64,000 nucleotides of DNA, taken from F23-D06 sp045130275. Lineage in GTDB: Bacteria; Bacteroidota; Bacteroidia; Bacteroidales; WCHB1-69. Every line of letters starts with the position of its first letter. The stretch's first letter is position 1. This document shows positions 1 to 8,314 of this stretch, in pieces. The stretch lies in assembly GCA_045130275.1 (NCBI GenBank), contig JBGUPL010000085.1, positions 62,001 to 126,000 on the forward strand, given 5' to 3'. The position numbers and the translations under genes are program-made. The notes beneath the pieces were generated by a model that saw only the letters and a program-made list of their open reading frames with translations, was not told where the DNA came from and searched no databases.

Positions 1-328
1 AAATCCTCATTCGGGTGGTCAACGTCTCACCGACTTTCGGCACGGAATCTATATGCATCTTCTTCACCGAACCTATGTATCCTATTCTCACAGCGTCGTT
101 GCCTGCAAGGTATTTGTCTGCGAAACCGAGTTGGGCGGCGCAGGTCTGCGCGACATTTTCAATCAATGCATACGATTTCAGGGCACCGTTTTCCAAAAAA
201 ATATTCCCGTCACGGACAACGAACTCGGTGGCGGCCGTTTTCAGGTCGGCATCAACGAGGCGGTCAACCATCAATATCGGCGGTCTCTGTGGCAAAAGGG
301 TCTGTATGTCAATATCTTGCAGATTCAT
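1..328 (-). CDS. FabZ-like 3-hydroxyacyl-ACP dehydratase (hotdog fold), 3' end outside window
   Basis: Reading the minus strand from an ATG at 328 gives about 109 residues beginning MNLQDIDIQTLLPQRPPILM, with LPQRPPILMVDRLVD and ENVAQTCAAQLGF blocks. These match the N-terminal half of FabZ/hotdog ACP dehydratases (LPHRxPFLLVDRV and the active-site helix E-x-x-A-Q). The family normally removes water from 3-hydroxyacyl-ACP during chain elongation. The ATG overlaps the stop codon of the acyltransferase in front of it as TGATG, so the two are probably translationally coupled. With the ACP and LPLAT-type acyltransferase upstream it fits an aryl-polyene, flexirubin or dialkylresorcinol type cluster that continues beyond the window. 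The exact cluster type cannot be decided from this end. Confidence 0.75.
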   Translation of the reverse strand, partial: MNLQDIDIQTLLPQRPPILMVDRLVDADLKTAATEFVVRDGNIFLENGALKSYALIENVAQTCAAQLGFADKYLAGNDAVRIGYIGSVKKMHIDSVPKVGETLTTRMRI

Positions 329-1209
329 CAAGATTTCCAAAATTCATAATAATTAAACCATTGTTCAGGATATTTCCGTACAACAGACTCGATATGGGAA
401 GCATACCGCTGTGCCAAGTCCGCCGCCTTTTCTCTAGTCGTATTTTCCTGGCCTTCAATTTGTTCAATAAAAATATGGTACTTTTTGGCAGACTCTTTCA
501 TCACCTGGATGGAGAGCACGGCAAGATCGCGCTGTGCAGCCAGCACGAAAGGCCCGAGGGGGAAGTCAGCAGGCGCGCCGAAGAAATCGCAGGTGACTGT
601 TTTCTGTCCCGAGACCACCCGGTCGGAGGGTATGCTGACGCTCTCACCGTCACTCAAGGCGGTGTTCATCAAGAAAATGTGCGACATGTCATCCTTAACG
701 GGGATCATCCGGATATTGGTTTCGTCGAACATTTTCTGTCGGTTACGCATCACCGATTCCGCCTCGCCGGAGAAGACCAAGGCGTTGTAGCGTTTTTTGG
801 TTGCCACCAGCGTGTAACCGGCGGCCTCGTAATTGCCGACGTGCGCGCTCAGGATCATGAAACCAGGCTCAGCACTGGCAAGCTGCTGGTAAAGATGGTA
901 GTTATCGATTTCAAATTCGAATTTCCCGCCCGCATACATATAAAACCTGTCGAGGATGATCTGGGAGAAGCGGCGGAAATTGCGATAAACCCAGAAGAAA
1001 GATTTAACAGTGGAATACCCCAGGCGCTGCCTGAAGAAATGATACGTCGGCTTATAGCCTTTTGAGAAGAGGAAATAGAAAGGAACCACGAACACGGCGA
1101 CGAAACCGTAGATAAGGCGCAAAGGAATGATCCTCATCACCGCGACGAGGCCGTCATGCATCCAACTCGTGCCGTCGGTTTTCCCTTGCCAAGCCCGTTC
1201 TGCCGCCAT
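328..1209 (-). CDS. LPLAT-family lysophospholipid/lauroyl acyltransferase-like protein
   Basis: A 293-residue protein related to the LpxL/HtrB branch of acyltransferases (COG4261-like). It has the W-x-G-K-T-D-G-T N-terminus common in this family, a hydrophobic segment near residues 25-45 (LIYGFVAVFVVPFYFLF) that should anchor it to the inner membrane, and the catalytic H-x4-E motif in SAHVGNYEAAGY. It should move an acyl chain from ACP to a lipid or sugar acceptor. The ATG at 1209 is chosen over a TTG six bases upstream. It lies 9 nt after the ACP stop and runs into the next gene by TGATG overlap, so ACP, acyltransferase and dehydratase form one operon. The acceptor is unknown; an aryl-polyene or glycolipid product is inferred from context only. 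Confidence 0.8.
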   Translation of the reverse strand: MAAERAWQGKTDGTSWMHDGLVAVMRIIPLRLIYGFVAVFVVPFYFLFSKGYKPTYHFFRQRLGYSTVKSFFWVYRNFRRFSQIILDRFYMYAGGKFEFEIDNYHLYQQLASAEPGFMILSAHVGNYEAAGYTLVATKKRYNALVFSGEAESVMRNRQKMFDETNIRMIPVKDDMSHIFLMNTALSDGESVSIPSDRVVSGQKTVTCDFFGAPADFPLGPFVLAAQRDLAVLSIQVMKESAKKYHIFIEQIEGQENTTREKAADLAQRYASHIESVVRKYPEQWFNYYEFWKS

Positions 1210-1218
1210 GTGCAAAGA

Positions 1219-1461
1219 TTAGGCCACTTTGGAGGCAATATAATCGTAAAACTGACCGAGTGTCTTCACGGTTTTCATCTCCTCGGGCTTGATCTTGAAC
1301 CCGAAAAGTTTCTCCACGATGACCACAATGTCCACAAAATCGAGGCTGTCGATGCCCAGATTTTCTTTCAGGAGAGCATCGGGATTCAATTTTTCCTCCT
1401 CAATCTCCAGCTCATCGACCAGGAATGCGTTCACTTTATCTTCAATTTCGCTTCTATTCAT
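1219..1461 (-). CDS. acyl carrier protein
   Basis: An 80-residue acidic protein with the phosphopantetheine attachment motif G-I-D-S-L-D-F; the serine lies about 38 residues from the start. Length and helix pattern fit a standalone ACP, which carries growing acyl chains as thioesters for the dehydratase and acyltransferase downstream. The ATG at 1461 (MNRSEIEDKV) is preferred to a TTG at 1476. A TAnnTTTG element at 1511-1518 gives a leader of roughly 45 nt. Because it sits in a specialised operon it is probably a dedicated ACP rather than the main fatty-acid AcpP, but that is inference. Confidence 0.88.
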   Translation of the reverse strand: MNRSEIEDKVNAFLVDELEIEEEKLNPDALLKENLGIDSLDFVDIVVIVEKLFGFKIKPEEMKTVKTLGQFYDYIASKVA

Positions 1462-1510
1462 TTCAAAAACAATCAATTATGTTTGACAATTTGGTTTCAA
1501 AAAACGGCGG

Positions 1511-1518
1511 CAAAGATA
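1511..1518 (-). promoter_or_regulatory. -7 promoter element of the ACP operon
   Basis: Minus strand reads TATCTTTG, a perfect match to the Bacteroidota TAnnTTTG box, about 50 nt before the ACP start codon. Confidence 0.7.
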
Positions 1519-1655
1519 CGTAAAATTACCGAACCCTCCATCGTTTTTTTTCATGGTTTCCGATTTGTGGTTTACCGTTTCTCGCTCCATGCTAACTGAA
1601 CATCGAACATCGAATATTTTTCTGTCATACAAAGACAAATCAACGGTAAAAATTG

Positions 1656-1663
1656 TATTTTTG
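1656..1663 (+). promoter_or_regulatory. -7 promoter element of the PHP gene
   Basis: TATTTTTG, 18 nt before the ATG at 1682. With the minus-strand element at 1511-1518 it makes this a divergent promoter region. Confidence 0.7.
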
Positions 1664-1681
1664 CCCGCCAAATTCAAGCTG

Positions 1682-2425
1682 ATGAATATTTACAAAGCAG
1701 ACTTGCATACGCACACGCTCTTTTCGCCGTGCGGGGATCTGGACATGACGCCGGAGAACATCATCGCGCTCGCGTTGGAGCGGGGCATCGACGTCATCGC
1801 CATCACCGACCACAACGCCACGCGCCACTGCCGGCTTGCAGAGCACTATTCGCACAACCGCGACATCTTCGTGCTTTGCGGCGCGGAGGTGACCACCAAG
1901 GAGGAGGCACACTGTCTGGCTTATTTCGGCGACCACGAGTCTTTGGACAAGTTCCAGGACTATCTCGACGAACATCTCCCGAATATCCCCAACGATCCCG
2001 ATTTCTTCGGAGACCAAGTGCAGATCGACGAGGAGATGAACATCGTCTATGAGGAACCGAAACTGCTCACCTCAGCCATCGACCAGAATGTCAACCAGAT
2101 AGCCGACAAGGTGCACGAATTAGGCGGCTTGTTCGTACCCGCGCACATCGACAAGATGAAGAACAGCCTCATCGCGCAGTTGGGTTTCATCCCGTTCGAT
2201 TTGGACTACGACGCGGTGGAGCTTTCCAAGAACGGTAACAAGGAGGAGATCCTGAAAGTCCATAAATATCTGAAAAACAAGATGTTCACTAGAAGTTCTG
2301 ACGCGCACCAACCCGACATCATCGGTACCGCCCCTTGTTACCTGAAGATGGAGACCCGCAGTTTCGAGGAAATCCGCAAGGCCCTCCACGGCGAAGACGG
2401 ACGGGAAGTGCTGCTGACGCTTTAA
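1682..2425 (+). CDS. PHP-domain phosphoesterase
   Basis: A 247-residue protein with the metal-binding PHP motifs: DLHTHT near residue 6, ITDHNA near 42, PAHIDK near 157 and SSDAHQ near 209. The PHP fold hydrolyses phosphoesters (histidinol phosphate, nucleotide phosphates) with two or three metals; the substrate of this branch is not known. A longer reading frame exists upstream, but the ATG at 1682 comes just after a good TAnnTTTG box and starts directly with the first PHP motif, so it is preferred. It is followed on the same strand by a DRTGG protein and an HATPase protein. From memory, that trio accompanies [FeFe]-hydrogenase/NuoEF genes in other anaerobes. Confidence 0.85.
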   Translation: MNIYKADLHTHTLFSPCGDLDMTPENIIALALERGIDVIAITDHNATRHCRLAEHYSHNRDIFVLCGAEVTTKEEAHCLAYFGDHESLDKFQDYLDEHLPNIPNDPDFFGDQVQIDEEMNIVYEEPKLLTSAIDQNVNQIADKVHELGGLFVPAHIDKMKNSLIAQLGFIPFDLDYDAVELSKNGNKEEILKVHKYLKNKMFTRSSDAHQPDIIGTAPCYLKMETRSFEEIRKALHGEDGREVLLTL

Positions 2426-2613
2426 TTAAGAATTAAGAATTGAGAATGAGGAGACGTGAGTGAAGGGTAAAACGAAGACTATAAACTTAGACTTAGACTA
2501 TAAACTTAGACTTAGACTATAAACACTTAACCTTAAACTAAACTATAAACCCTAAACTATAAACCCTAAACTATAAACTATAAACTATAAACTATAAACC
2601 GTAAACTATAAAC
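2426..2613. repeat. degenerate tandem word repeats (actataaac family)
   Basis: The gap starts with an 'aattaagaattaagaattgag' type run and continues from about 2476 with many imperfect copies of actataaac / ttagactta / actataaaccct. No open frame or promoter box is seen within it. The next gene starts 11 nt after its end. Confidence 0.85.
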
Positions 2614-2623
2614 ATTTAACAAT

Positions 2624-2959
2624 ATGACAGTAAAAGAATTAGTGGAAAAAATGAATCTCACCGTGTTTTGTGGTGAGGACAATATGGACACCGAAATCAA
2701 GGGCGGCTATGTCTCTGATTTGCTGAGCGATGTGATGGGCTTCGCGCAGGAGGGCCACGCGTGGGTCACCCTGCAGACACACAAGAACGTCATTGCCATC
2801 GCCTCGCTTAAGGAACTGGCGTGCGTCATCCTCGTGAAGGGCAACAAGCCCGACGACGACATGCTGGAGCAAGCCAAGGAGGAGGACATCCCCGTCTTGG
2901 GCACCACCGAGCAGACTTTCGAGGTGGCCGGACAGATCTACAAATACTTAAACGACTAA
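2624..2959 (+). CDS. DRTGG-domain protein
   Basis: A 111-residue single-domain protein (MTVKELVEKMNLTVFCGEDN) with the alternating hydrophobic pattern of a DRTGG domain (GGYVSDLLSDVMGFAQEGHA, then WVTLQTHKNVIAIASLKELA). In larger proteins this domain accompanies CBS domains, phosphotransacetylase or HPr kinase and is thought to bind a ligand; alone it has no assigned activity. It ends 2 nt before the HATPase gene, so the two are co-transcribed and probably work together. The start codon comes right after the tandem word array, so the array forms its 5' flank. The function of this small version is unknown. Confidence 0.7.
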   Translation: MTVKELVEKMNLTVFCGEDNMDTEIKGGYVSDLLSDVMGFAQEGHAWVTLQTHKNVIAIASLKELACVILVKGNKPDDDMLEQAKEEDIPVLGTTEQTFEVAGQIYKYLND

Positions 2960-2961
2960 GT

Positions 2962-3507
2962 ATGAAGGATTTGTCGATGCACATCATGGATATTCTGCAG
3001 AATTCCACGCGTGCAAAAGCCAACAACATCACCTTGGAGGTCTTGGAAAACCACGATGCCGACACGCTGACGCTCATTTTCAAGGACGACGGTTGCGGCA
3101 TGAGCGCGGAGACCGTGGAGAAGGTCACCAACCCGTTCTTCACCACCCGAACCACCCGCAAGGTAGGCTTGGGACTGCCGCTGCTGAAGCAAAACACCGA
3201 GATGACCGGCGGTTCTATGAAGATCGACAGCGAAGTGGGCGTGGGCACGACAGTCACCGCCGTGTTCGGTCTCACACACCTCGACCGCCCGCCAATGGGT
3301 GACTTGGCCGGCACCATGGTGCTCACCATTGCTGCACACCCCGAAATCCACTTCATCCTCCACTTCCAACGCATCAAGGACGGCGCGGAACAGACCGACT
3401 ATGTCCTCGACACCGACGAGCTCTACGAAGCCCTCGATGGCGTCTCGATGCAAGAGCCCGAAGTGATGGCCTACATCAAGGAGATGGTGGAGGAGAATAT
3501 CAAATAG
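2962..3507 (+). CDS. HATPase_c (histidine-kinase-like ATP-binding) protein
   Basis: A 181-residue protein with the GHKL ATPase boxes: N-box FKDDGCGMS near residue 42, F/G box TNPFFTTRTTRKVGLGLPLL near residue 56, and a G-containing lid GVGTTVTAVFG. It has no phospho-acceptor histidine domain, so it resembles anti-sigma/serine-kinase ATPases more than a complete sensor kinase. The C-terminal about 75 residues have no recognised fold. The ATG at 2962 lies two bases after the DRTGG stop; a longer frame starting at 2821 would overlap that gene and is rejected. The partner protein is unknown. Similar genes beside hydrogenase operons have been called anti-sigma regulatory factors (from memory). Confidence 0.75.
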   Translation: MKDLSMHIMDILQNSTRAKANNITLEVLENHDADTLTLIFKDDGCGMSAETVEKVTNPFFTTRTTRKVGLGLPLLKQNTEMTGGSMKIDSEVGVGTTVTAVFGLTHLDRPPMGDLAGTMVLTIAAHPEIHFILHFQRIKDGAEQTDYVLDTDELYEALDGVSMQEPEVMAYIKEMVEENIK

Positions 3508-3626
3508 GTTAGGAGGTTAGAGGGTTAGAAGGTTAATAGGTTAGGGGGTTATGGGAATGACTCCCTATTTTTCACTGTTCACTATTCACTGATCACTAAT
3601 CACTATCCACAATTCACTGTTCACCA
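3508..3626. repeat. two runs of degenerate tandem words
   Basis: From about 3508 to 3553 copies of ggttag(a/g)g; from about 3571 to 3626 copies of ttcactgttcactattcac with changing fourth and fifth letters. No coding potential. It lies between the HATPase stop and the promoter of the T9SS gene. Confidence 0.85.
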
Positions 3627-3640
3627 TAATCAAAAAAATG

Positions 3641-3648
3641 TATTTTTG
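3641..3648 (+). promoter_or_regulatory. -7 promoter element of the T9SS protein gene
   Basis: TATTTTTG followed by CA, 48 nt before the ATG at 3697. Confidence 0.7.
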
Positions 3649-3696
3649 CAGGTTGAAAATTTTAACAGCTAATTCTTAAAATAAAAACGTATCAAT

Positions 3697-5373
3697 ATGA
3701 AGAAATTAAGTTTACTTTTGTTCACGGCGTTGTTTGCCCTGTGCGGGTTGAACGCGCAGACAATTGTCCTCAGCGAGGATTTCTCCGGTGTCGCTGACAC
3801 AAACACCTCTATCGGTCTGCATCTGGACAACTATACCCAAACCTCAGGATGGACTGGAAACTGGGTTTATTCCAGCACATATAAGGTGAGAGTCGGCAAA
3901 AGCACTGAAGGTGGTTTCATCATGACTCCCGCCCTTGACCTTTCCGGCAACAATGGCGGATTCAACGTCACCTTTGATGTCAAGGCTTGGAATAATGACC
4001 AAACCCGAATGTACGTGGAAGTCAATGGGGTTGACCATCTTGTGGATAGTTTAAGTACCACCCAGTTCAACACTTACACTTTGGAGTTCACTGGCGGAAC
4101 CGCTGCCACCACCATAAAGTTCAAGAGCTACCAAGCCTCTAAAGCCCGCTTCTTCCTTGACAATATCGTGGTAACTTCTGTGCTTGCGGGTCCCGACACG
4201 ATTGGACCGGTTTTGTCAAACGTGACCCCGTCCGAAAACTCCTTGGCCGTCACCTTCAATGAGGCTCTCGACCCCTCCACGGCCCAGAACGTCAGCAACT
4301 ATTCGCTCGACAATGGCATCTCCGTCACCTCTGCCACACTGAACGGCAGCGTGGTCACTTTGGGCATCTCCCCCGCCCTTGTGGAAGGCAGCACCTACAC
4401 CCTGATTGTCAACAACGTGGCTGATGTCGCCGGCAACTTCATGGCTGCCGACACGTTCACATTCACCTACGGCGTCTCCCAGGATTTCCAAGTGGCCAAT
4501 ATCGCCGCCCTCCGCGCCAAATGGACCGACGCGTTGGACATCAACGGTTCCCATTTCGGCAGCGAGGTCTATAAACTCACCGGCCACGTCTTTGTCACGG
4601 GCGTCAACGATTCTTATCGCCACCAAATCTACATTCAGGATGCCACCGGCGCTATCGTCATTGACGATCCCAACGGGCTCATCACCACCGCATTGGAACC
4701 CGGTGACGAAATCACCAACATTTACGGCAAGCTCTCCGACTACTACGGTCAGCTGCAATTCGCCGTCTCCGAGACTTTCTCCGACGAAGCCCTCACTGTT
4801 TACAACGAAATAGTGCCTCTGAACGTGACCATCGAGGATCTTCAGGACGTGGAGTTCATGAACCAGCACCAGAGCGAGTTGATCCGCCTCAACGAAGTCA
4901 CTTTCTCAGCCACCGGCAACATTGCCAACAACACGAAATACACCGTCACGCAGAACGGACAGTCTGGCGAGGTGGTCTGGATCCACTTCTGGAACGTCAA
5001 CGGCCTCACCGGCGCGCCCATCCCGACCGTTCCCGTGAACCTCACCGGCGTGAACAAGATTTCCTACGGCGCCTATTATCTGATTCCGCGAAACGGCGCT
5101 GACCTCGGCACCGGCCTCCCGCAATATCTCACGGAAAACGACCTTGTGGTGTATCCCAATCCTGTCAGCGACAGACTCACTGTCAAACTGCGCACCAACG
5201 ACTTCCAGGTTTCGAACATGGCCGTGTATGACATCAACGGCAAGCTGATCCGCGCGCAAGCCGTCAGCGACAACCAAATAGAGATGAGTATGCAAAACCT
5301 CGCTACCGGCAACTACTTCCTGCGCCTGAGCGATGGCAAGCACAGCTTCACGACAAAGTTTGTGAAGAAATAG
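3697..5373 (+). CDS. secreted multidomain protein with T9SS type A sorting domain
   Basis: A 558-residue exported protein. Residues 1-21 are a signal peptide (MKKLSLLLFTALFALCGLNA|Q). Next comes a beta-sandwich like choice-of-anchor/carbohydrate-binding folds (about 25-155), an SbsA/Big_5-type Ig domain starting DTIGPVLSNVTPSENSLAVT (about 167-255), and an OB-fold/DUF5689-like domain (about 265-465, with VYKLTGHVFVTG and RHQIYIQDATGAIVIDD). The last 80 residues contain VYPNPVSDRLTV, VYDINGKL and NYFLRL ending KFVKK, the T9SS type A signal that carries proteins across the outer membrane for surface attachment. No catalytic site is recognised. It is a single gene between its own promoter and a terminator. 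The domains suggest binding of glycans or DNA, but that is inference. Confidence 0.85.
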   Translation: MKKLSLLLFTALFALCGLNAQTIVLSEDFSGVADTNTSIGLHLDNYTQTSGWTGNWVYSSTYKVRVGKSTEGGFIMTPALDLSGNNGGFNVTFDVKAWNNDQTRMYVEVNGVDHLVDSLSTTQFNTYTLEFTGGTAATTIKFKSYQASKARFFLDNIVVTSVLAGPDTIGPVLSNVTPSENSLAVTFNEALDPSTAQNVSNYSLDNGISVTSATLNGSVVTLGISPALVEGSTYTLIVNNVADVAGNFMAADTFTFTYGVSQDFQVANIAALRAKWTDALDINGSHFGSEVYKLTGHVFVTGVNDSYRHQIYIQDATGAIVIDDPNGLITTALEPGDEITNIYGKLSDYYGQLQFAVSETFSDEALTVYNEIVPLNVTIEDLQDVEFMNQHQSELIRLNEVTFSATGNIANNTKYTVTQNGQSGEVVWIHFWNVNGLTGAPIPTVPVNLTGVNKISYGAYYLIPRNGADLGTGLPQYLTENDLVVYPNPVSDRLTVKLRTNDFQVSNMAVYDINGKLIRAQAVSDNQIEMSMQNLATGNYFLRLSDGKHSFTTKFVKK

Positions 5374-5401
5374 ACTTGAGATTTAAGACTTAAGACGATG
5401 A

Positions 5402-5444
5402 AAAAAGGCGTGGAGTGTTCAAAACATTCCACGCCTTTCTTTTT
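5402..5444. terminator. bidirectional rho-independent terminator
   Basis: The inverted repeat aaaggcgtggagtgtt / aacattccacgccttt is flanked by A-rich and T-rich tracts, between the converging T9SS gene and clpB. Confidence 0.85.
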
Positions 5445-5461
5445 GCCTATTGCTAGTCGCC

Positions 5462-8059
5462 TTATTTCTTGTAGAAGACGAACTTCCCGTCCTCCACAGA
5501 ATCCACCATGATGGTGTCGCCGGGACCGAGGTCGTCGGAAAGTATCAGCTTCGACAACTCGTTCATGATCTGCTTTTGGATGACTCGCTTCAGCGGTCTT
5601 GCGCCGAACATCGGGTCATAGCCTAAGTCTGCAAGCAACTTCATCGCATAATCGCTGAATTCGATATTCAAATTCTTCTGTTCCAACAATTTGCGCAAAT
5701 TATTCAGCTGCAGATTGATAATATCCTTGATCTCGCGCTTCGACAGCGGCTGGAACATCACGATTTCGTCGATACGGTTCAAGAATTCAGGTTTCAACGT
5801 CTTCTTCAACAGCTCGTTAAGTTCCGCTTTTGTCTTCTGGAAGATTTCTTCCTCAGACTGGCCGTTCGGGTTAGAATAATTCTCCTGGATGATGTTGGAG
5901 CCGAGGTTGGACGTCATGATGATGATGGTGTTCTTGAAGTCGGCCACCCTACCCTTGTTGTCGGTGAGCCGCCCGTCGTCCAGGACTTGCAACAGCACGT
6001 TGAAAACATCGGGGTGCGCTTTCTCGATCTCGTCAAAAAGAATCACGGAATAGGGTTTCCGGCGAACCTTCTCGGTAAGTTGGCCGCCCTCGTCGTAACC
6101 GACGTAGCCAGGAGGCGAACCGATGAGTCTGGATACCGAGTAGGATTCCTGGAACTCGCTCATGTCGAACCGCGTCATGGCCTCCTCAGTGTTGAAGAGG
6201 TACTCGGCCAACGCCTTGGCCAACTCGGTTTTGCCGACACCGGTGGTGCCCATGAAGATGAAGGATCCCAACGGCCTCCGCGCGTCCTGCAAACCCGCAC
6301 GACTGCGGCGGATGGCATCGGACACGGCCGTGATAGCCTCATCCTGACCGATCACGCGCTTGTGCAGTTCCTCTTCCAGATGCAGCAGTTTCGATTTCTC
6401 GCTCTGCATCATCTTGGTGACGGGGATGCCGGTCCAACGCGCCACCACCTCGGCGATGTCGTCGGCAGTGACTTTCTCGTCGATCATGGCGTTACCGTCC
6501 TGAAGTTTCTCCAGTTCTTCCTGCAACTTCACAATCTGGTCCTCATCATTCTTGATAAGGCCATAACGAAGTTCCGCAACCCGGCCGTAGTTGCCCTGTC
6601 GCTCCTGCTCGGCGGCTTCCAGTTTGTAGGCCTCGATCTCGTCCTTGCAGTGTTGGATTTTGTCCATAATCTCTTTCTCACTGCGCCATTTGGTTGAAAG
6701 TGCATTGCGTTGCTCTTGCAATTCCGCGATGGTCTTGCTCAGTTGCTCCACTTTCTTGTCGTCGTTTTCAATTTTCAACGCCTCGCGCTCAATTTCGAGC
6801 TGCGAAATGCGGTGCTGCACGTCGTCCAATTCCTCGGGCACGGAGTTGATTTCGAGTTTCAACTTGGCCGCGGCCTCATCAATCAAGTCAATGGCCTTGT
6901 CGGGCAGGAAACGGTCTCCGATGTAACGTTGCGACAGTTCCACGGCGGCAATGATGGCCTCGTCCATGATCTTCACCTGATGGTGGTTCTCATAACGCTC
7001 CTTCAAGCCTCTCAAGATGGAAATCGCGCTGTATTTGTCAGGTTCTTCGATCTTGACCGGCTGGAAACGACGCTCCAAAGCCTTGTCTTTCTCGAAGTAC
7101 TTCTGGTACTCATCCAACGTGGTCGCGCCGATGGAGCGCAGTTCGCCACGCGCCAGGGCGGGTTTCAGGATATTGGCGGCATCCATCGCGCCTTCTCCGG
7201 ATGCGCCCGCGCCCACCAGCGTGTGGATTTCATCGATGAAGAGGATGATTTCTCCGTTGGACTCGATGACCTCGTTCACGACACTCTTCAGACGTTCCTC
7301 GAACTCGCCTTTGTATTTAGCACCGGCAATGAGGGCTCCCATATCGAGGGAGTACAACTTCTTGGATTTCAGGTTCTCCGGGATGTCGCCGCTGACCAAA
7401 CGCTGGGCCAGGCCCTCCGCGATGGCGGTCTTGCCGACACCGGCCTCACCAATTAGAATTGGGTTGTTTTTGGTACGTCTCGACAGAATCTGCAGCACAC
7501 GACGGATTTCCTCATCACGTCCGATGACCGGGTCGAGTTTGCCTTTCCGCGCCATCTCATTGAGATTCTTGGCATACTTATTCAGAGCATTATAAGTCTC
7601 CTCCTGATTTTCGCCGGACACCTTTTTGCCGTTATGCAGTTCCGCGATGGCGGCTTTCAGACTTTTCTCGGTAATGCCCGCGTCTTTCAGCATCTGGCCC
7701 GCCTGACCGCCGGCCATGAAGATGCCGTAGAGCAGGTGCTCCAACGCCATGTACTCGTCGCCAGAAGCATCGCAGAACATGGCTGCTTTCTGCATGGCGG
7801 TCTGGGTAGTGCCGCCGAGGTAGATCTCATTACCGCTGCTCTTCGGCAGACGGTTGATTTCGCGTTCCACCGCCGACTTAAGGGTCTGCGGGTTGCACGA
7901 CTGTTTCTTCAGCAGGAAAGGGACCACATTGTCATCCGTGTCGAGCATCGACTTGAGGATGTGCAGCGAGTCAACCTGCTGGTTCTGGTTTCGGGCCGCC
8001 AACATCTGGGCGTTCCCGATAACCTCTTGGGTTTTGATTGTTAAATTATTAGGATTCAT
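5462..8059 (-). CDS. clpB: ClpB disaggregase
   Basis: An 865-residue protein, full length for ClpB. It has the N-terminal Clp repeat domain (about 1-145), AAA-1 with Walker A GEAGVGKTAIAEG near residue 203 and Walker B LFIDEIHTLVGAG, the long coiled-coil M domain (about 400-520), AAA-2 with GTTGVGKTELAKAL near 605 and ILFDEIEKAHPDV, and the C-terminal GARPLKRVIQK sensor. ClpB threads aggregated proteins through its pore with DnaK after heat stress in the cytoplasm. The ATG at 8059 is chosen over a TTG three codons upstream. It is monocistronic, with its own TATATTTG box at 8118-8125; no CIRCE-like repeat was seen. Confidence 0.98.
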   Translation of the reverse strand: MNPNNLTIKTQEVIGNAQMLAARNQNQQVDSLHILKSMLDTDDNVVPFLLKKQSCNPQTLKSAVEREINRLPKSSGNEIYLGGTTQTAMQKAAMFCDASGDEYMALEHLLYGIFMAGGQAGQMLKDAGITEKSLKAAIAELHNGKKVSGENQEETYNALNKYAKNLNEMARKGKLDPVIGRDEEIRRVLQILSRRTKNNPILIGEAGVGKTAIAEGLAQRLVSGDIPENLKSKKLYSLDMGALIAGAKYKGEFEERLKSVVNEVIESNGEIILFIDEIHTLVGAGASGEGAMDAANILKPALARGELRSIGATTLDEYQKYFEKDKALERRFQPVKIEEPDKYSAISILRGLKERYENHHQVKIMDEAIIAAVELSQRYIGDRFLPDKAIDLIDEAAAKLKLEINSVPEELDDVQHRISQLEIEREALKIENDDKKVEQLSKTIAELQEQRNALSTKWRSEKEIMDKIQHCKDEIEAYKLEAAEQERQGNYGRVAELRYGLIKNDEDQIVKLQEELEKLQDGNAMIDEKVTADDIAEVVARWTGIPVTKMMQSEKSKLLHLEEELHKRVIGQDEAITAVSDAIRRSRAGLQDARRPLGSFIFMGTTGVGKTELAKALAEYLFNTEEAMTRFDMSEFQESYSVSRLIGSPPGYVGYDEGGQLTEKVRRKPYSVILFDEIEKAHPDVFNVLLQVLDDGRLTDNKGRVADFKNTIIIMTSNLGSNIIQENYSNPNGQSEEEIFQKTKAELNELLKKTLKPEFLNRIDEIVMFQPLSKREIKDIINLQLNNLRKLLEQKNLNIEFSDYAMKLLADLGYDPMFGARPLKRVIQKQIMNELSKLILSDDLGPGDTIMVDSVEDGKFVFYKK

Positions 8060-8117
8060 AATTATCAATTTATAAGTTTAGAGTTTAAGGTTTATGGTTT
8101 AAGCCGGAACAAGAATG

Positions 8118-8125
8118 CAAATATA
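8118..8125 (-). promoter_or_regulatory. -7 promoter element of clpB
   Basis: Minus strand reads TATATTTG followed by C, 59 nt upstream of the clpB ATG. Confidence 0.6.
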
Positions 8126-8169
8126 TTGCCAAGTGCCAGCGACTGACAAATTGTCAGCCTCGAACATCC

Positions 8170-8224
8170 CTATTGCCTTTTGCCTTTTGCCTTTTGCCTA
8201 TTGCCTATTGCCTATTGCCTTTTC
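8170..8224. repeat. tandem words attgcctttt / attgcct
   Basis: About eight imperfect copies of attgcct or ttttgcct fill the divergent region between clpB and the decarboxylase promoter. Confidence 0.85.
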
Positions 8225-8236
8225 CCTAAAAAAATG

Positions 8237-8244
8237 TATCTTTG
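8237..8244 (+). promoter_or_regulatory. -7 promoter element of the decarboxylase gene
   Basis: TATCTTTG followed by CC, about 70 nt upstream of the ATG at 8315. Confidence 0.7.
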
Positions 8245-8314
8245 CCACCGTCTGCAATTCAGCAGTTTTTATTATATTTTATTGATTTACAGAAAGATAA
8301 AAGAGGTATAAAGT

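Noticed and set aside
1553..1681. upstream extension of the PHP protein
   Set aside because: The stretch contains the promoter box and lacks similarity; the ATG at 1682 starts directly at the first motif.
2476..2613. possible CRISPR array
   Set aside because: Words are 6-10 nt, contiguous and degenerate with no spacers of regular length, and no cas genes exist in the window.
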